Shown piece after piece: positions 1 to 7,839 of a DNA stretch of 64,000 nt. The stretch's first letter is position 1, and each line of letters begins with the position of its first letter. The stretch is from Micromonospora sp. R77 (GTDB lineage Bacteria; Actinomycetota; Actinomycetes; Mycobacteriales; Micromonosporaceae). Below the pieces are notes generated by a model. It searched no databases. It worked only from the letters and a program-made list of their open reading frames with translations, and had not been told where the DNA came from. The stretch lies in NCBI RefSeq assembly GCF_022747945.1, contig NZ_JALDST010000001.1, positions 3,348,001 to 3,412,000 on the forward strand, in the 5' to 3' direction. The translations under genes and the position numbers were made by a program.

Positions 1-329
1 TCGACCACGCCGAGGCGTTCCATGCCGTCCAGCAGCGGCACCCAGAGCCGGGTGGCCACCGCGCCGTCCGCGCCGCTCTCACTCGGGTACGGGCACAGCA
101 TGCCGAACGCCCGCCCGGCGAGGGTGCCGTCGACGGTCAGCACCTGGCGCGCCGGCGTGTCCGGGCCATGCATCGGCAGTAGTTCCCGCTGCTCGTGGTC
201 CACCAGGTAGAGGATCATGTCGGTCGCACCGAGCCGCTCGGCGGCCCGCCGCGCCATCACCGGCAGGTCCTCCGGACGCGCGTGGTGGGAGTGGTGCAGC
301 AGGTCGTGCAGGGCTTCCCGCTCACTCAT
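1..329 (-). CDS. GAF-domain protein, probable N-terminus of a SpoIIE-type phosphatase (partial)
   Basis: The reading frame starts at an ATG at 329 and runs off the window edge, so only about 109 N-terminal residues are visible. They look like the start of a GAF domain: residues around LVDHEQRELLPM and VDGTLAGRAF resemble the sensory half of actinobacterial GAF-PP2C (SpoIIE) serine phosphatases. The gene lies 11 bp after the stop of an RsbW-like ATPase on the same strand, a pairing typical of partner-switching regulators of alternative sigma factors. The catalytic domain is outside the window, so the phosphatase part is inferred from context. It could instead be a stand-alone GAF or ANTAR protein. 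Confidence 0.6.
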   Translation of the reverse strand, partial: MSEREALHDLLHHSHHARPEDLPVMARRAAERLGATDMILYLVDHEQRELLPMHGPDTPARQVLTVDGTLAGRAFGMLCPYPSESGADGAVATRLWVPLLDGMERLGVV

Positions 330-340
330 CCGGTTCTCCG

Positions 341-775
341 TCAGTCGGGGTGGCGCGGGAAGGAGGCCCAGATGTTCTTGGTGGTGTCGGTGGCGTACCA
401 GCCGACGGCGAGGGAGAGGGACTCGGCCAGTTGCAGCCCGCGACCACCGGAGTCGAGGGCGCCCGCGTCACCCGTCTGCGGCACCGTGGTCGTGTCGTGG
501 TCGGCCACGTCGAGGATGAAGCAGTCGTCGCTGGCGAGCAGCGTGACGATGGTGGGCGGCCGGCCGTGCCGCAGCGCGTTGCTGGCCAGTTCGGTGGCGA
601 CCAGGGCGACCAGGCCGGGTACCTCGTCCAGCTCCTCGCCCTGCACCAGTCCGTGCCGGGTCAGCGCCTCGCGCAGGGACGCGCGCAGACCACGCAGGTC
701 CGCCGCGTCGGCCAACGTCCACGACTGGAGTTCGGCGGCCTGCGGCGGCGGCGGTGAGGTGCGCAGCTGTCCCAT
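341..775 (-). CDS. RsbW-like ATP-binding protein (anti-sigma factor type)
   Basis: This 144-residue protein has the HATPase_c_2 fold of anti-sigma/serine kinase proteins. The N-box is visible as ATELASNALRHG (residues about 82-93), followed by VADHD and the glycine-rich GGRGLQL lid. Proteins of this type bind ATP and sequester sigma factors or phosphorylate STAS anti-anti-sigma partners. It is probably the first gene of an operon with the GAF protein downstream (11 bp gap), which could supply the opposing phosphatase. The specific sigma factor cannot be read from the sequence. Confidence 0.75.
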   Translation of the reverse strand: MGQLRTSPPPPQAAELQSWTLADAADLRGLRASLREALTRHGLVQGEELDEVPGLVALVATELASNALRHGRPPTIVTLLASDDCFILDVADHDTTTVPQTGDAGALDSGGRGLQLAESLSLAVGWYATDTTKNIWASFPRHPD

Positions 776-860
776 GATCCTGCTTTACCCTGCGTAGCGG
801 GCCGTTAAGCAGCGTCCGGGCGGCCGATACTGTCACTCGCGTCTCCCCGGCGAACCGGCG

Positions 861-900
861 CGGCCCGGACGGGCGGGTACGGACCCACCCGCCCGGGCCG
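861..900. terminator. GC-rich hairpin, candidate terminator
   Basis: A strong inverted repeat (left arm from 861, right arm ending at 900, with a small bulge on the left arm) lies just past the stop of the methyltransferase at 913 and upstream of the RsbW-like gene. There is no T tract, which is usual for actinobacterial terminators. Confidence 0.5.
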
Positions 901-912
901 GCGGTGCCGTGG

Positions 913-1659
913 TCAGCGGCGCAGCAGCGCGAACACTCCCCAGCCGAGGTGGTCCCGCCGATGGCGGACGTGCCGCAGCGGGTCCTCGGTCAGCTCCTGC
1001 CGCAGCTGCGGCGCGAGCTCGTCGTCCGGGTTGGCGTCCAGCCAGCGGCGGAGGCTGAGCCAGTGCGCCGCCGCGTACCGGTCCCAGCTGTCCTGGTCGG
1101 CGAGGACCATCTCGACCAGGTCCCAGCCCTCGTCCTGAAAGAGCCGGACCAGCCCGGGCAGGTCGTGGAAGTCCGCCCGGGTGGTGGCGTGGCATCCCTC
1201 GACGGTCTCCTGGTCGGGCGGGTCGAGCCGCCAGTACGGCTCCCCGACGAGCAGCATCCCGCCCGGGCGCAGGCTGCGTCCCAGCAGTTCCAGGGTGCCG
1301 GGGACACCCCCGCCGATCCAGGTGGCACCGACGCAGGCGGCCACGTCGACCGGCTCGTCGGGTACGTACCCGGCGGCGTCGCCGTGCACGAAGCGGACCC
1401 GGTCGGCGACACCGAGTTCGGTGGCGCGTTCCCGGGCGGCGGCGGTGAAGGCGGTGCTGAGGTCGACGCCGGTGCCGACGATGCCGTGGTCCCGGGCCCA
1501 GGTGCAGAGCAGTTCGCCCTTGCCGCTGCACAGGTCGAGCAGCGACGAGCCGGGGCGGAGCTTGACGGCCCGGCCGAGGGTGGCCAGCTTCGGCGCGTCG
1601 ATCGGGTTGAGGATGCGGAGGTCGCCCTCGCGGATGACGAAGCTACGGGGCAGATCCAT
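913..1659 (-). CDS. SAM-dependent class I methyltransferase
   Basis: This 248-residue protein is a Rossmann-fold methyltransferase. Motif I is LLDLCSGKGELL (residues about 40-51), the acidic ribose-binding end of strand 2 is GTGVDLS, and motif II/III is RFVHGDAAGY. A later LRPGGMLLVGEPYW block is typical of the family. It resembles small-molecule methyltransferases of the Methyltransf_25 group. The substrate is unknown and the neighbours give no pathway clue. It appears monocistronic, with a strong hairpin after its stop. Confidence 0.75.
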   Translation of the reverse strand: MDLPRSFVIREGDLRILNPIDAPKLATLGRAVKLRPGSSLLDLCSGKGELLCTWARDHGIVGTGVDLSTAFTAAARERATELGVADRVRFVHGDAAGYVPDEPVDVAACVGATWIGGGVPGTLELLGRSLRPGGMLLVGEPYWRLDPPDQETVEGCHATTRADFHDLPGLVRLFQDEGWDLVEMVLADQDSWDRYAAAHWLSLRRWLDANPDDELAPQLRQELTEDPLRHVRHRRDHLGWGVFALLRR

Positions 1660-1936
1660 GTCGATGACTCCTGACGGTGGAAGGGGGTGTGCGGGCGGTC
1701 TGGCGCTGGTCGGCGGGGATCAGCGCAGCGGGCTGCGGCACGAAAACACCCTCTTCGGCGTCGCGGAGTGACGGAGCGGCCAGGCTAAGCCGCTCGCGTC
1801 GGGCCGCCAACGGGTTTTCGTCCACATGCCGGGCGGCCCCGGGGTGTCGGCCGCGCGGATATCGGCTGTGGTCCATGTCACGTTAGCGTCGCCGCACGTC
1901 GGTCCTACCGGCCGGCGCATGAGGACGGGAGGGCCC

Positions 1937-2971
1937 ATGAGGACACCCTGGAAGACCGCTGCCGCCGCCGTCGCCGTCCTGGTCACGGTGGCGCTGACCG
2001 GTACGCCGGCGCACGCCGCCGGCACGCCGTACACGAAGACCCCGGTCGCCGGCGCGCTCGGCACGTACCCGGTCTCCGCCGTCTACGTCGCCGGGGTCTC
2101 CTCCGGCGGCTACCTGGCCACCCAGCTCCAGGTCGCCTACTCGGCGCGGATCCGGGGCGCCGCGATCTTCGCCGCCGGTCCCTACTACTGCGCCCAGAAC
2201 AACGTCGCCCAGGCGCTCTACGGCTGTGGCGACAACCTCTACCCGACCCATTTGCCCGCCCTGGAGACCTACACCCGCACCTGGGCGTCGTACGGCTGGG
2301 TCGACGGGGTCGGCAACCTGGCCGGCCAGCCCGTGTACGTCCAGCACGGCGGCAGCGACGGCACGGTGAAGAAGTCCGTCTCCGACGACCTGGTCGGCTA
2401 CTACCGGGACTTCGGAGCGAACGTGCAGTACGACGCCGGCGGCTCCGCCGGGCACGGCTGGGTCACCCCGTACGGCACGGTGGGCTGCACGGCGACCGCC
2501 TCGCCGTACCTCAACGACTGCGGCACCGACCCGCAGGGCAGCTTCCTCACCCGGCTCCTCGGCGCGGTGCAACCGCCGAACACCGGCCCGCTCGGCGGCA
2601 CCCTGATCAGGTTCGGCCAGGACACGTACGCGGTGAACGGCTGGGCGGCCGGCCTCAGCATGGACGCCAGCGGCTTCGCGTACGTCCCGGCCGCCTGCGC
2701 CGCCGGCACCACCTGCCGGCTGCTGGTCGCCCTGCACGGCTGCGCCCAGGGGTACGCGAAGGTCGGCACCGCCTTCGTCGACCGCGCCAACCTCAACCAG
2801 TACGCCGACACCAACCGGCTGATCGTGCTCTATCCACAGGCCACCGCCTCGGCGGTGAACCCGAACGGCTGTTGGGACTGGTGGGGATACCTCGGCGCGA
2901 CGAACTATCCCGTCAAGGGCGGCGCGCAGGTGGAGACCGTCATGAACATGGTCCGCCGCCTGGACGGCTGA
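1937..2971 (+). CDS. Secreted PHB depolymerase-like esterase
   Basis: This 344-residue protein has a Sec signal peptide (residues 1-27, ending THAHA-like PAHAAG). It carries an alpha/beta-hydrolase lipase box GVSSG with the nucleophile at Ser55. Candidate partners are Asp141 in HGGSDG and His173 in AGHGW, which match the triad of poly(3-hydroxybutyrate) depolymerases and related secreted esterases. A second LHGC block lies near residue 260. The start at 1937 is chosen because GGGAGG lies a few bases upstream; an in-frame ATG at 1919 is possible. It likely acts outside the cell on polyesters, but substrate is inferred from family only. A strong hairpin follows the gene. Confidence 0.75.
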   Translation: MRTPWKTAAAAVAVLVTVALTGTPAHAAGTPYTKTPVAGALGTYPVSAVYVAGVSSGGYLATQLQVAYSARIRGAAIFAAGPYYCAQNNVAQALYGCGDNLYPTHLPALETYTRTWASYGWVDGVGNLAGQPVYVQHGGSDGTVKKSVSDDLVGYYRDFGANVQYDAGGSAGHGWVTPYGTVGCTATASPYLNDCGTDPQGSFLTRLLGAVQPPNTGPLGGTLIRFGQDTYAVNGWAAGLSMDASGFAYVPAACAAGTTCRLLVALHGCAQGYAKVGTAFVDRANLNQYADTNRLIVLYPQATASAVNPNGCWDWWGYLGATNYPVKGGAQVETVMNMVRRLDG

Positions 2972-2990
2972 GCAGTTTCCGCCGCGGGAC

Positions 2991-3027
2991 GAGCCGCCGA
3001 CTGACGGATCAGTGCCGGTGGCGGCTC
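2991..3027 (+). terminator. Two-tier hairpin after the depolymerase gene
   Basis: An outer 8-bp stem (GAGCCGCC at 2991-2998 with GGCGGCTC at 3020-3027) encloses an inner 5-bp stem (ACTGA/TCAGT). It begins 20 bp past the stop at 2971, consistent with a factor-independent terminator lacking a T run. Confidence 0.55.
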
Positions 3028-3115
3028 ACGCCGGGCGACCGACCCCGCCGGACACCGTGGATGGTTGTTGCCGCGCAACGGTCGCGCTGCCGGCGAACCT
3101 GAGTAACCTGCGAGC

Positions 3116-3631
3116 GTGCCCGACGCTGCAGCGACACCCGACTCCGGTCATCCGGCGTCGGCCGGCGTCGCCGGCATCGTGCCGCTGATGTCCCAGGACT
3201 TCACCGCCGGCACGGTCACCAGCCTCCGCCACGCCCTCCAGGCGCAGGTCACCGCGGCGGGACTCACCGGGGACGTGGGCTACGACTTCGTCCTCGCCGT
3301 CCACGAGCTGGTCACCAACGCCGTACGCCACGGTGGTGGCCACGGGCACCTCGACCTGCGCCGCCACGACGACGTCCTGATCTGCGAGATCACCGACCAG
3401 GGTGCGACCGGGGGCAGCCTGCCGGTACGACTGTCCGCCACCGACATCGCCGGCGGACGTGGGCTCTGGCTGGCCCACCAACTGACCGAGGGCCTCATCC
3501 TCACCCAGCGGGCCAGTGGGGTGACCGCCACCGTCACCGCCTGCCTCGACCGGGCCGACCGGAACGCCGACCCGACACCGCGCTCATCCGGCCACGGCGA
3601 GCCCGGCCGGGCGGAGGACGCCCAGGGCTGA
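3116..3631 (+). CDS. RsbW-like ATP-binding regulatory protein
   Basis: This 171-residue protein starts at GTG 3116 and carries an HATPase domain: N-box AVHELVTNAVRHGGG (about residues 60-74), EITDQGA, and a glycine motif GGRGLWLAHQL. It is the second such protein in the window but only distantly similar to the one at 341-775. Known relatives are anti-sigma factors or serine kinases in partner-switching systems. The C-terminal 30 residues are low-complexity and polar. No partner lies next to it. Confidence 0.7.
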   Translation: MPDAAATPDSGHPASAGVAGIVPLMSQDFTAGTVTSLRHALQAQVTAAGLTGDVGYDFVLAVHELVTNAVRHGGGHGHLDLRRHDDVLICEITDQGATGGSLPVRLSATDIAGGRGLWLAHQLTEGLILTQRASGVTATVTACLDRADRNADPTPRSSGHGEPGRAEDAQG

Positions 3632-3649
3632 CCTGACAGCGGGAGCGGA

Positions 3650-3838
3650 TCAGCCGTGCTGCTGCGTGTCGTGCGCCGCCGACTGGTGGGGCCGCGCCGC
3701 CGGGTCCACCGCGAAGGGGTGCCGGAGCCGGCGCATCGCTTCCTCGCCGCCGTCGAAGGCCAGGCTCGGGGCGTCGGTTCCGTCGGTGGTCGGCATGGCG
3801 AGGAACAGTGCCGATCGATCAATGCCATTCGATGTCAT
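3650..3838 (-). CDS. Small protein of unknown function
   Basis: A 62-residue frame starting MTSNGIDRSALFLAMP has actinobacterial codon usage, with G or C in most third positions away from the first codons. It is convergent with the RsbW-like gene, with 18 bp between stops. No Shine-Dalgarno sequence is evident and no family is recognised. It could be spurious. Confidence 0.35.
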   Translation of the reverse strand: MTSNGIDRSALFLAMPTTDGTDAPSLAFDGGEEAMRRLRHPFAVDPAARPHQSAAHDTQQHG

Positions 3839-4132
3839 GCGGGAGTCCTAGGGTTCTGCGGAGGAGTGGTTCAGGGCGCGGTCGGGTGGACCCGCGCAAT
3901 GCGAGTCGGCGCGCTCGTAACGACAACCGGAGGTGTCCCGATTCGCGGGGCGACCGCCCGGCGACGCCGACCCTCGCACCATACCCGCCGTCGCGGCCCG
4001 TCATGCACCACTGCCGCAACCGGTTCCGACGCCCGGCGAGCCCTTCGCTGAGTCGCCGTCGCGGAAGGCGGCGGATCGGCGTGACGAGCTGAGTTCCATG
4101 TCTTGGCAGCGGAGCGCGCCTCGGTTACCGTC

Positions 4133-4146
4133 TGGGAACGCTCCCA
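4133..4146. promoter_or_regulatory. CebR-type operator upstream of the cellulase
   Basis: The 14-bp near-palindrome TGGGAACGCTCCCA differs by one base from TGGGAGCGCTCCCA. That is the operator bound by the LacI-family cello-oligosaccharide regulators CebR (Streptomyces) and CelR (Thermobifida). It lies 40 bp before the GTG start of the GH6 gene, placing it in or near the promoter. It suggests the cellulase is repressed until cellobiose or a longer cello-oligosaccharide is present. The regulator itself is not in this window. Confidence 0.8.
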
Positions 4147-4186
4147 CAAACTTAGAAACATCTATGTGATCAGGAGGCAACACGTC

Positions 4187-5596
4187 GTGGCTACTCTCTC
4201 CTCGCTACGCCGCAGATCGGCGGCCGTCGGCACGGCCGCCGTCGCGGTCGCCACCGCCGCCGGCGTCTGCCTCGCCGTCAGCAGCGCGTCCGCCGGTACG
4301 GTGTCCGGATCGCTCTACCGTGACCCGAGTTCGGCCGTGGTCCGCTGGGTGGCCGCCAACCCCGGCGACTCGCGTACCGCCGTCATCCGCGACAAGATCG
4401 CCAGTCAGCCGCAGGCCCGCTGGTTCGCCAACTTCAACCCGTCGACCGTGCAGTCCGAGGTCTCCGGGTTCATCGGCGCCGCCAACGCGGCGCAGCAGAT
4501 CCCGGTGCTGTCGGTCTACGAGATCCCCAACCGGGACTGCGGCGGGGCCAGCGCCGGTGGCGCACCGGACCTCAACCAGTACCAGACGTGGGTGTCCAAC
4601 TTCGCCAGAGGACTGGGCAACCAGACGGTCATGATCATCCTGGAGACCGACGCGCTCGCCCTGCAGACCTGCCTGAGCAGCGGTGAGATCAGCGCACGCG
4701 ACCAGGCGATCGCGACGGCCACCCGGACCATCAAGTCGGCCAACCCCAACGCCAAGGTCTACCTGGACGGTGGCCACTCCACCTGGAACAGCGCCAACGA
4801 GACGGCCAACCGGCTCCGGGCGGCCGGCGTGCAGTACGCCGACGGCTTCTTCACCAACGTGTCGAACTTCAACTCCACCTCCGGCGAGGCGAACTTCGGC
4901 CGGGCGGTCATCTCCGCCCTGAACGGCATGGGCATCCCGGGCAAGCGCCAGGTCATCGACACCAGCCGCAACGGGGGCGCCAGCGGGGACTGGTGCGCCG
5001 ACGACAACACCGACCGCCGCATCGGGCTGTACCCGACGACGAACACCGGCGACGCCAACATCGACGCGTACCTCTGGGTGAAGCCGCCGGGGGAGGCGGA
5101 CGGCTGCCGCTACGCGGCCGGGTCGTTCCAGCCGGACCTGGCCTACAGCCTGGCCACCGGCGCACCCAACCCGCCCACCACCACGCCGCCGACCACCGCC
5201 GCGCCGACCACCGCTGCGCCGACCACCGCCGCCCCGACCACGGCCCCGCCGACGACCGCGCCGCCGACCACGGCTCCGCCCACCACCACGCCGCCGCCCG
5301 CGGGCAACGGCTGCTCCGCGTCGGTGGCGGTCAACCAGTGGAACGGCGGCTTCACCGCGAGCGTCAACGTCACCGCCGGCTCCGCGGACGTCAACGCCTG
5401 GGCCGTGACCATCACGCTGCCCGGCGGTGCCGCGATCACCGGCACCTGGAGTGCGCAGGCCAGCGGCACCAGCGGGACCGTCCGGTTCACCAACGTGAGC
5501 TACAACGGACACGTCGGTGCCGGGCAGTCGACCAACTTCGGCTTCCAGGGCACCGGCACCGGCCCGGGCGCGACGGCCACCTGCGTGGCCGGCTGA
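4187..5596 (+). CDS. Secreted glycoside hydrolase family 6 cellulase with CBM2
   Basis: This 469-residue protein hydrolyses beta-1,4-glucan outside the cell. A twin-arginine-like/Sec signal (SLRRRSAAVG then a hydrophobic stretch to SASA, residues 1-36) precedes a GH6 catalytic domain (about 40-325). Visible GH6 landmarks are ARWFANFN, LETDAL (proton-donor Asp region), YLDGGHS and WVKPPGEADG. A Pro-Thr linker of repeated TTAAP/TTAPP units (about 327-372) leads to a C-terminal CBM2 that begins GCSASVAVNQW and ends with Cys-Val-Ala-Gly. The GTG start at 4187 is set by AGGAGG at 4172-4177. A CebR-type operator lies upstream and a 14-bp hairpin follows. The mode of attack (endo or exo) cannot be read here. 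Confidence 0.92.
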   Translation: MATLSSLRRRSAAVGTAAVAVATAAGVCLAVSSASAGTVSGSLYRDPSSAVVRWVAANPGDSRTAVIRDKIASQPQARWFANFNPSTVQSEVSGFIGAANAAQQIPVLSVYEIPNRDCGGASAGGAPDLNQYQTWVSNFARGLGNQTVMIILETDALALQTCLSSGEISARDQAIATATRTIKSANPNAKVYLDGGHSTWNSANETANRLRAAGVQYADGFFTNVSNFNSTSGEANFGRAVISALNGMGIPGKRQVIDTSRNGGASGDWCADDNTDRRIGLYPTTNTGDANIDAYLWVKPPGEADGCRYAAGSFQPDLAYSLATGAPNPPTTTPPTTAAPTTAAPTTAAPTTAPPTTAPPTTAPPTTTPPPAGNGCSASVAVNQWNGGFTASVNVTAGSADVNAWAVTITLPGGAAITGTWSAQASGTSGTVRFTNVSYNGHVGAGQSTNFGFQGTGTGPGATATCVAG

Positions 5597-5612
5597 GCCC
5601 ACCCGATGTCGC

Positions 5613-5646
5613 GGCCCGGCGCGGAGGACACTCTCCGCGCCGGGCC
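5613..5646 (+). terminator. Perfect 14-bp hairpin terminator
   Basis: GGCCCGGCGCGGAG (5613-5626) pairs perfectly with 5633-5646 across a 6-base loop, and a CTCCTTTTCC stretch follows. It sits 17 bp after the stop of the cellulase. Confidence 0.75.
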
Positions 5647-5658
5647 GGCTCCTTTTCC

Positions 5659-6023
5659 GGTACGGCCCGGACCGTGGATGCCCGAACGGCGGGTGGGCGA
5701 ACCGCACGGCGGTCGACCCCGGGCCACGGCGCTGTCGTGCCGCGCGGCCTCAGTGAACCGCGGTGTCTGCCCGGCCTGACATGACGGCCGACGGCGGTCG
5801 ATCCAACGGCCCTCACTTTCCGCTACGAACTCTTCACCTGGCTGATATGTCGGTGACCGGCCTCACCTGATCGAGGGACGGCGTGAAAACGGCGTCAAGA
5901 ATCGCCCGTTCGCCGTGATGGTCGCGTTATAGCCCCTGTCGTCGGGGCGCGGGTGGCGTTGTGATTGCTCGGCGCGGCCGGACGGCGGCCGCGGCGACGT
6001 GGTCGGAGATTGGGGAGTCAGAC
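5659..6023. other. Intergenic region upstream of the kdp operon
   Basis: No protein or RNA gene is supported in this stretch. It must carry the kdp promoter. I looked for a KdpE box or a ydaO (c-di-AMP) riboswitch and could not recognise either by eye. Confidence 0.4.
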
Positions 6024-6107
6024 GTGTCTGACGTGGTGTTCGTGGTGTTGACGGTGGCGCTGTTCGTGGCGCTCGCCCTGGTGGTGAGGGGCGTGGAGAA
6101 GCTGTGA
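6024..6107 (+). CDS. 27-residue membrane peptide preceding kdpF
   Basis: GTG at 6024 opens a 27-residue peptide ([14 protein letters not shown], then a hydrophobic stretch ending RGVEKL) that is essentially one transmembrane helix with a basic tail. Its stop overlaps the kdpF start by 4 bp (GTGA), as throughout this operon. GGGGAG lies about 8 bp upstream. Similar mini-genes precede kdpF in other actinobacteria. A role as an extra small subunit of the Kdp pump is plausible but is inference. Confidence 0.6.
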   Translation: MSDVVFVVLTVALFVALALVVRGVEKL

Positions 6108-6184
6108 GCGCCGTCGGCCTGGTGCTGGCGAGCGGCCTGGGCGTGTTCCTGGTGGTCGCCCTGCTGTTCCCGGAGCGTTTCTGA
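6104..6184 (+). CDS. kdpF: Potassium-transporting ATPase small subunit KdpF
   Basis: This 26-residue single-helix peptide ends with the characteristic FPERF of KdpF. In known Kdp complexes KdpF packs at the KdpA-KdpB interface and stabilises the pump. The GTG start overlaps the preceding stop, and its own TGA overlaps the kdpA ATG by one base (TGATG), so the genes are translationally coupled. Confidence 0.88.
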   Translation: MSAVGLVLASGLGVFLVVALLFPERF

Positions 6185-7839
6185 TGACCACGACAACGGC
6201 CGGGGTGCTCTTCGTGCTGTCGCTGGTGGTGGCGCTGGTCGCCGTCCACCGGCCGTTCGGCGACCACCTGTACCGGGTGGTCTCCGGCACCCGGTCCTGG
6301 CGGGTGGAGCGGGGGATCTACCGCCTGGTCGGCGTCAACCCGACCGTCGAGCAGTCCTGGGGTGTGTACGCCCGCAGTGTGCTGGCCTTCTCCGCCGTCT
6401 CCGTGTTGTTCCTGTACGCGTTCCAGCGGTTGCAGAACCACCTGTGGCTGTCGCTCGGCTTCGACCCGGTGGTGCCGCACGGCGCCTGGAACACCGCGGT
6501 GTCGTTCGTGACGAACACGAACTGGCAGTGGTACTCGGGCGAGTCGACGATGGGTCACCTGGTGCAGATGGCCGGCCTGGCGGTGCAGAACTTCGTCTCC
6601 GCCGCCGTCGGCATCGCCGTGGCCGTCGCCCTGGTCCGCGGGTTCGCCCGCAGCCGCACCGGCGAGCTGGGCAACTTCTGGGTCGACCTGGTCCGGATCG
6701 TGCTGCGGATCCTGCTGCCGGTCGCGGTGCTCGGCGCGCTCGCCCTCATGCTCGGCGGCGTCGTGCAGAACCTCTCCGCCGGCACCGACGTGACCACCCT
6801 GACGGGCGGCACCCAGCACCTCACCGGCGGCCCGGTGGCCGGCCAGGAGGTGATCAAGGAGTTGGGTACCAACGGCGGCGGCTTCTACAACGCCAACAGT
6901 GCCCACCCGTTCGAGAATCCGACGGCCTGGACGAACTGGTTGGAGATCTTCCTGATCCTGGTGATCCCGTTCAGCCTGCCCCGAGTCTTCGGGCGGATGG
7001 TGGGGCAGAACCGGCAGGGCTACGCCATCGCCGCGGTGATGGCCATCCTCGCCCTGGCCAGCATCACCCTGACCACCGTCTTCGAGCTGGCCGGCCACGG
7101 CACGGTCCCGCAGACGGTCGGCGCCGCCCTGGAGGGCAAGGAGGTGCGCTTCGACGTGTCGAACTCGGCCACCTTCGCCGCCGCCACCACGCTCACCTCC
7201 ACGGGGGCGGTCAACTCGTTCCACGACTCCTACACCGCGCTCGGCGGCGGGATGCTGCTGGGCAACATGATGCTCGGCGAGGTCGCTCCGGGCGGTGTCG
7301 GCTCCGGCCTCTACGGGCTGCTGATCCTGGCGGTTATCACGGTGTTCGTCGCCGGCCTGATGGTCGGGCGCACACCCGAGTACGTGGGCAAGAAGATCAG
7401 CTCGCGGGAGATCAGGATCGCGTCGCTGTACTTCCTGGTCACCCCGGCGCTGGTGCTCGCCGGCACGGCCGCGGCCTTCGCCACCGGCAACAACGCGACC
7501 GCGCTGAACGTCGGCCCGCACGGCCTGTCCGAGGTGCTGTACGCGTTCACCTCGGCGAGCAACAACAACGGCTCCGCGTTCGCCGGCATCACCGTCAACA
7601 CGCCCTGGTGGAACACCGCACTGGGGCTCTGCATGCTGCTCGGCCGGTTCCTGCCGATCATCCTCGTCCTCGCGCTGGCCGGCTCACTCGCCCGCCAGCC
7701 ACCCACCCCCGCCTCCGAGGGCACCCTGCCCACCCACAAGCCGCTCTTCGTCGGCATGGTCGTCGGCGTCACGGTGATCCTCGTCGCGCTCACCTTCCTG
7801 CCCGCCCTCGCGCTCGGCCCCCTCGCTGAGGGGCTGTGA
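6184..7839 (+). CDS. kdpA: Potassium-transporting ATPase channel-like subunit KdpA
   Basis: This 551-residue polytopic protein binds and translocates K+ in the KdpFABC pump. The pore-loop filter regions typical of the superfamily of K+ transporters are visible: [12 protein letters not shown] (about 105-116), [44 protein letters not shown], and [12 protein letters not shown] near the C-terminus. Length matches the family (about 550-560). It overlaps kdpF by 1 bp and kdpB by 4 bp, consistent with stoichiometric synthesis. Confidence 0.96.
   Translation: MTTTTAGVLFVLSLVVALVAVHRPFGDHLYRVVSGTRSWRVERGIYRLVGVNPTVEQSWGVYARSVLAFSAVSVLFLYAFQRLQNHLWLSLGFDPVVPHGAWNTAVSFVTNTNWQWYSGESTMGHLVQMAGLAVQNFVSAAVGIAVAVALVRGFARSRTGELGNFWVDLVRIVLRILLPVAVLGALALMLGGVVQNLSAGTDVTTLTGGTQHLTGGPVAGQEVIKELGTNGGGFYNANSAHPFENPTAWTNWLEIFLILVIPFSLPRVFGRMVGQNRQGYAIAAVMAILALASITLTTVFELAGHGTVPQTVGAALEGKEVRFDVSNSATFAAATTLTSTGAVNSFHDSYTALGGGMLLGNMMLGEVAPGGVGSGLYGLLILAVITVFVAGLMVGRTPEYVGKKISSREIRIASLYFLVTPALVLAGTAAAFATGNNATALNVGPHGLSEVLYAFTSASNNNGSAFAGITVNTPWWNTALGLCMLLGRFLPIILVLALAGSLARQPPTPASEGTLPTHKPLFVGMVVGVTVILVALTFLPALALGPLAEGL

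Noticed and set aside
5161..5300. Short tandem repeat of about 15 bp units resembling an array
   Set aside because: It encodes the Pro-Thr linker of the cellulase and has no spacers, so it is neither CRISPR nor a stand-alone repeat.
5660..6023. Possible ydaO (c-di-AMP) riboswitch upstream of kdp
   Set aside because: I could not find the conserved core elements by eye; a covariance-model search would settle it.
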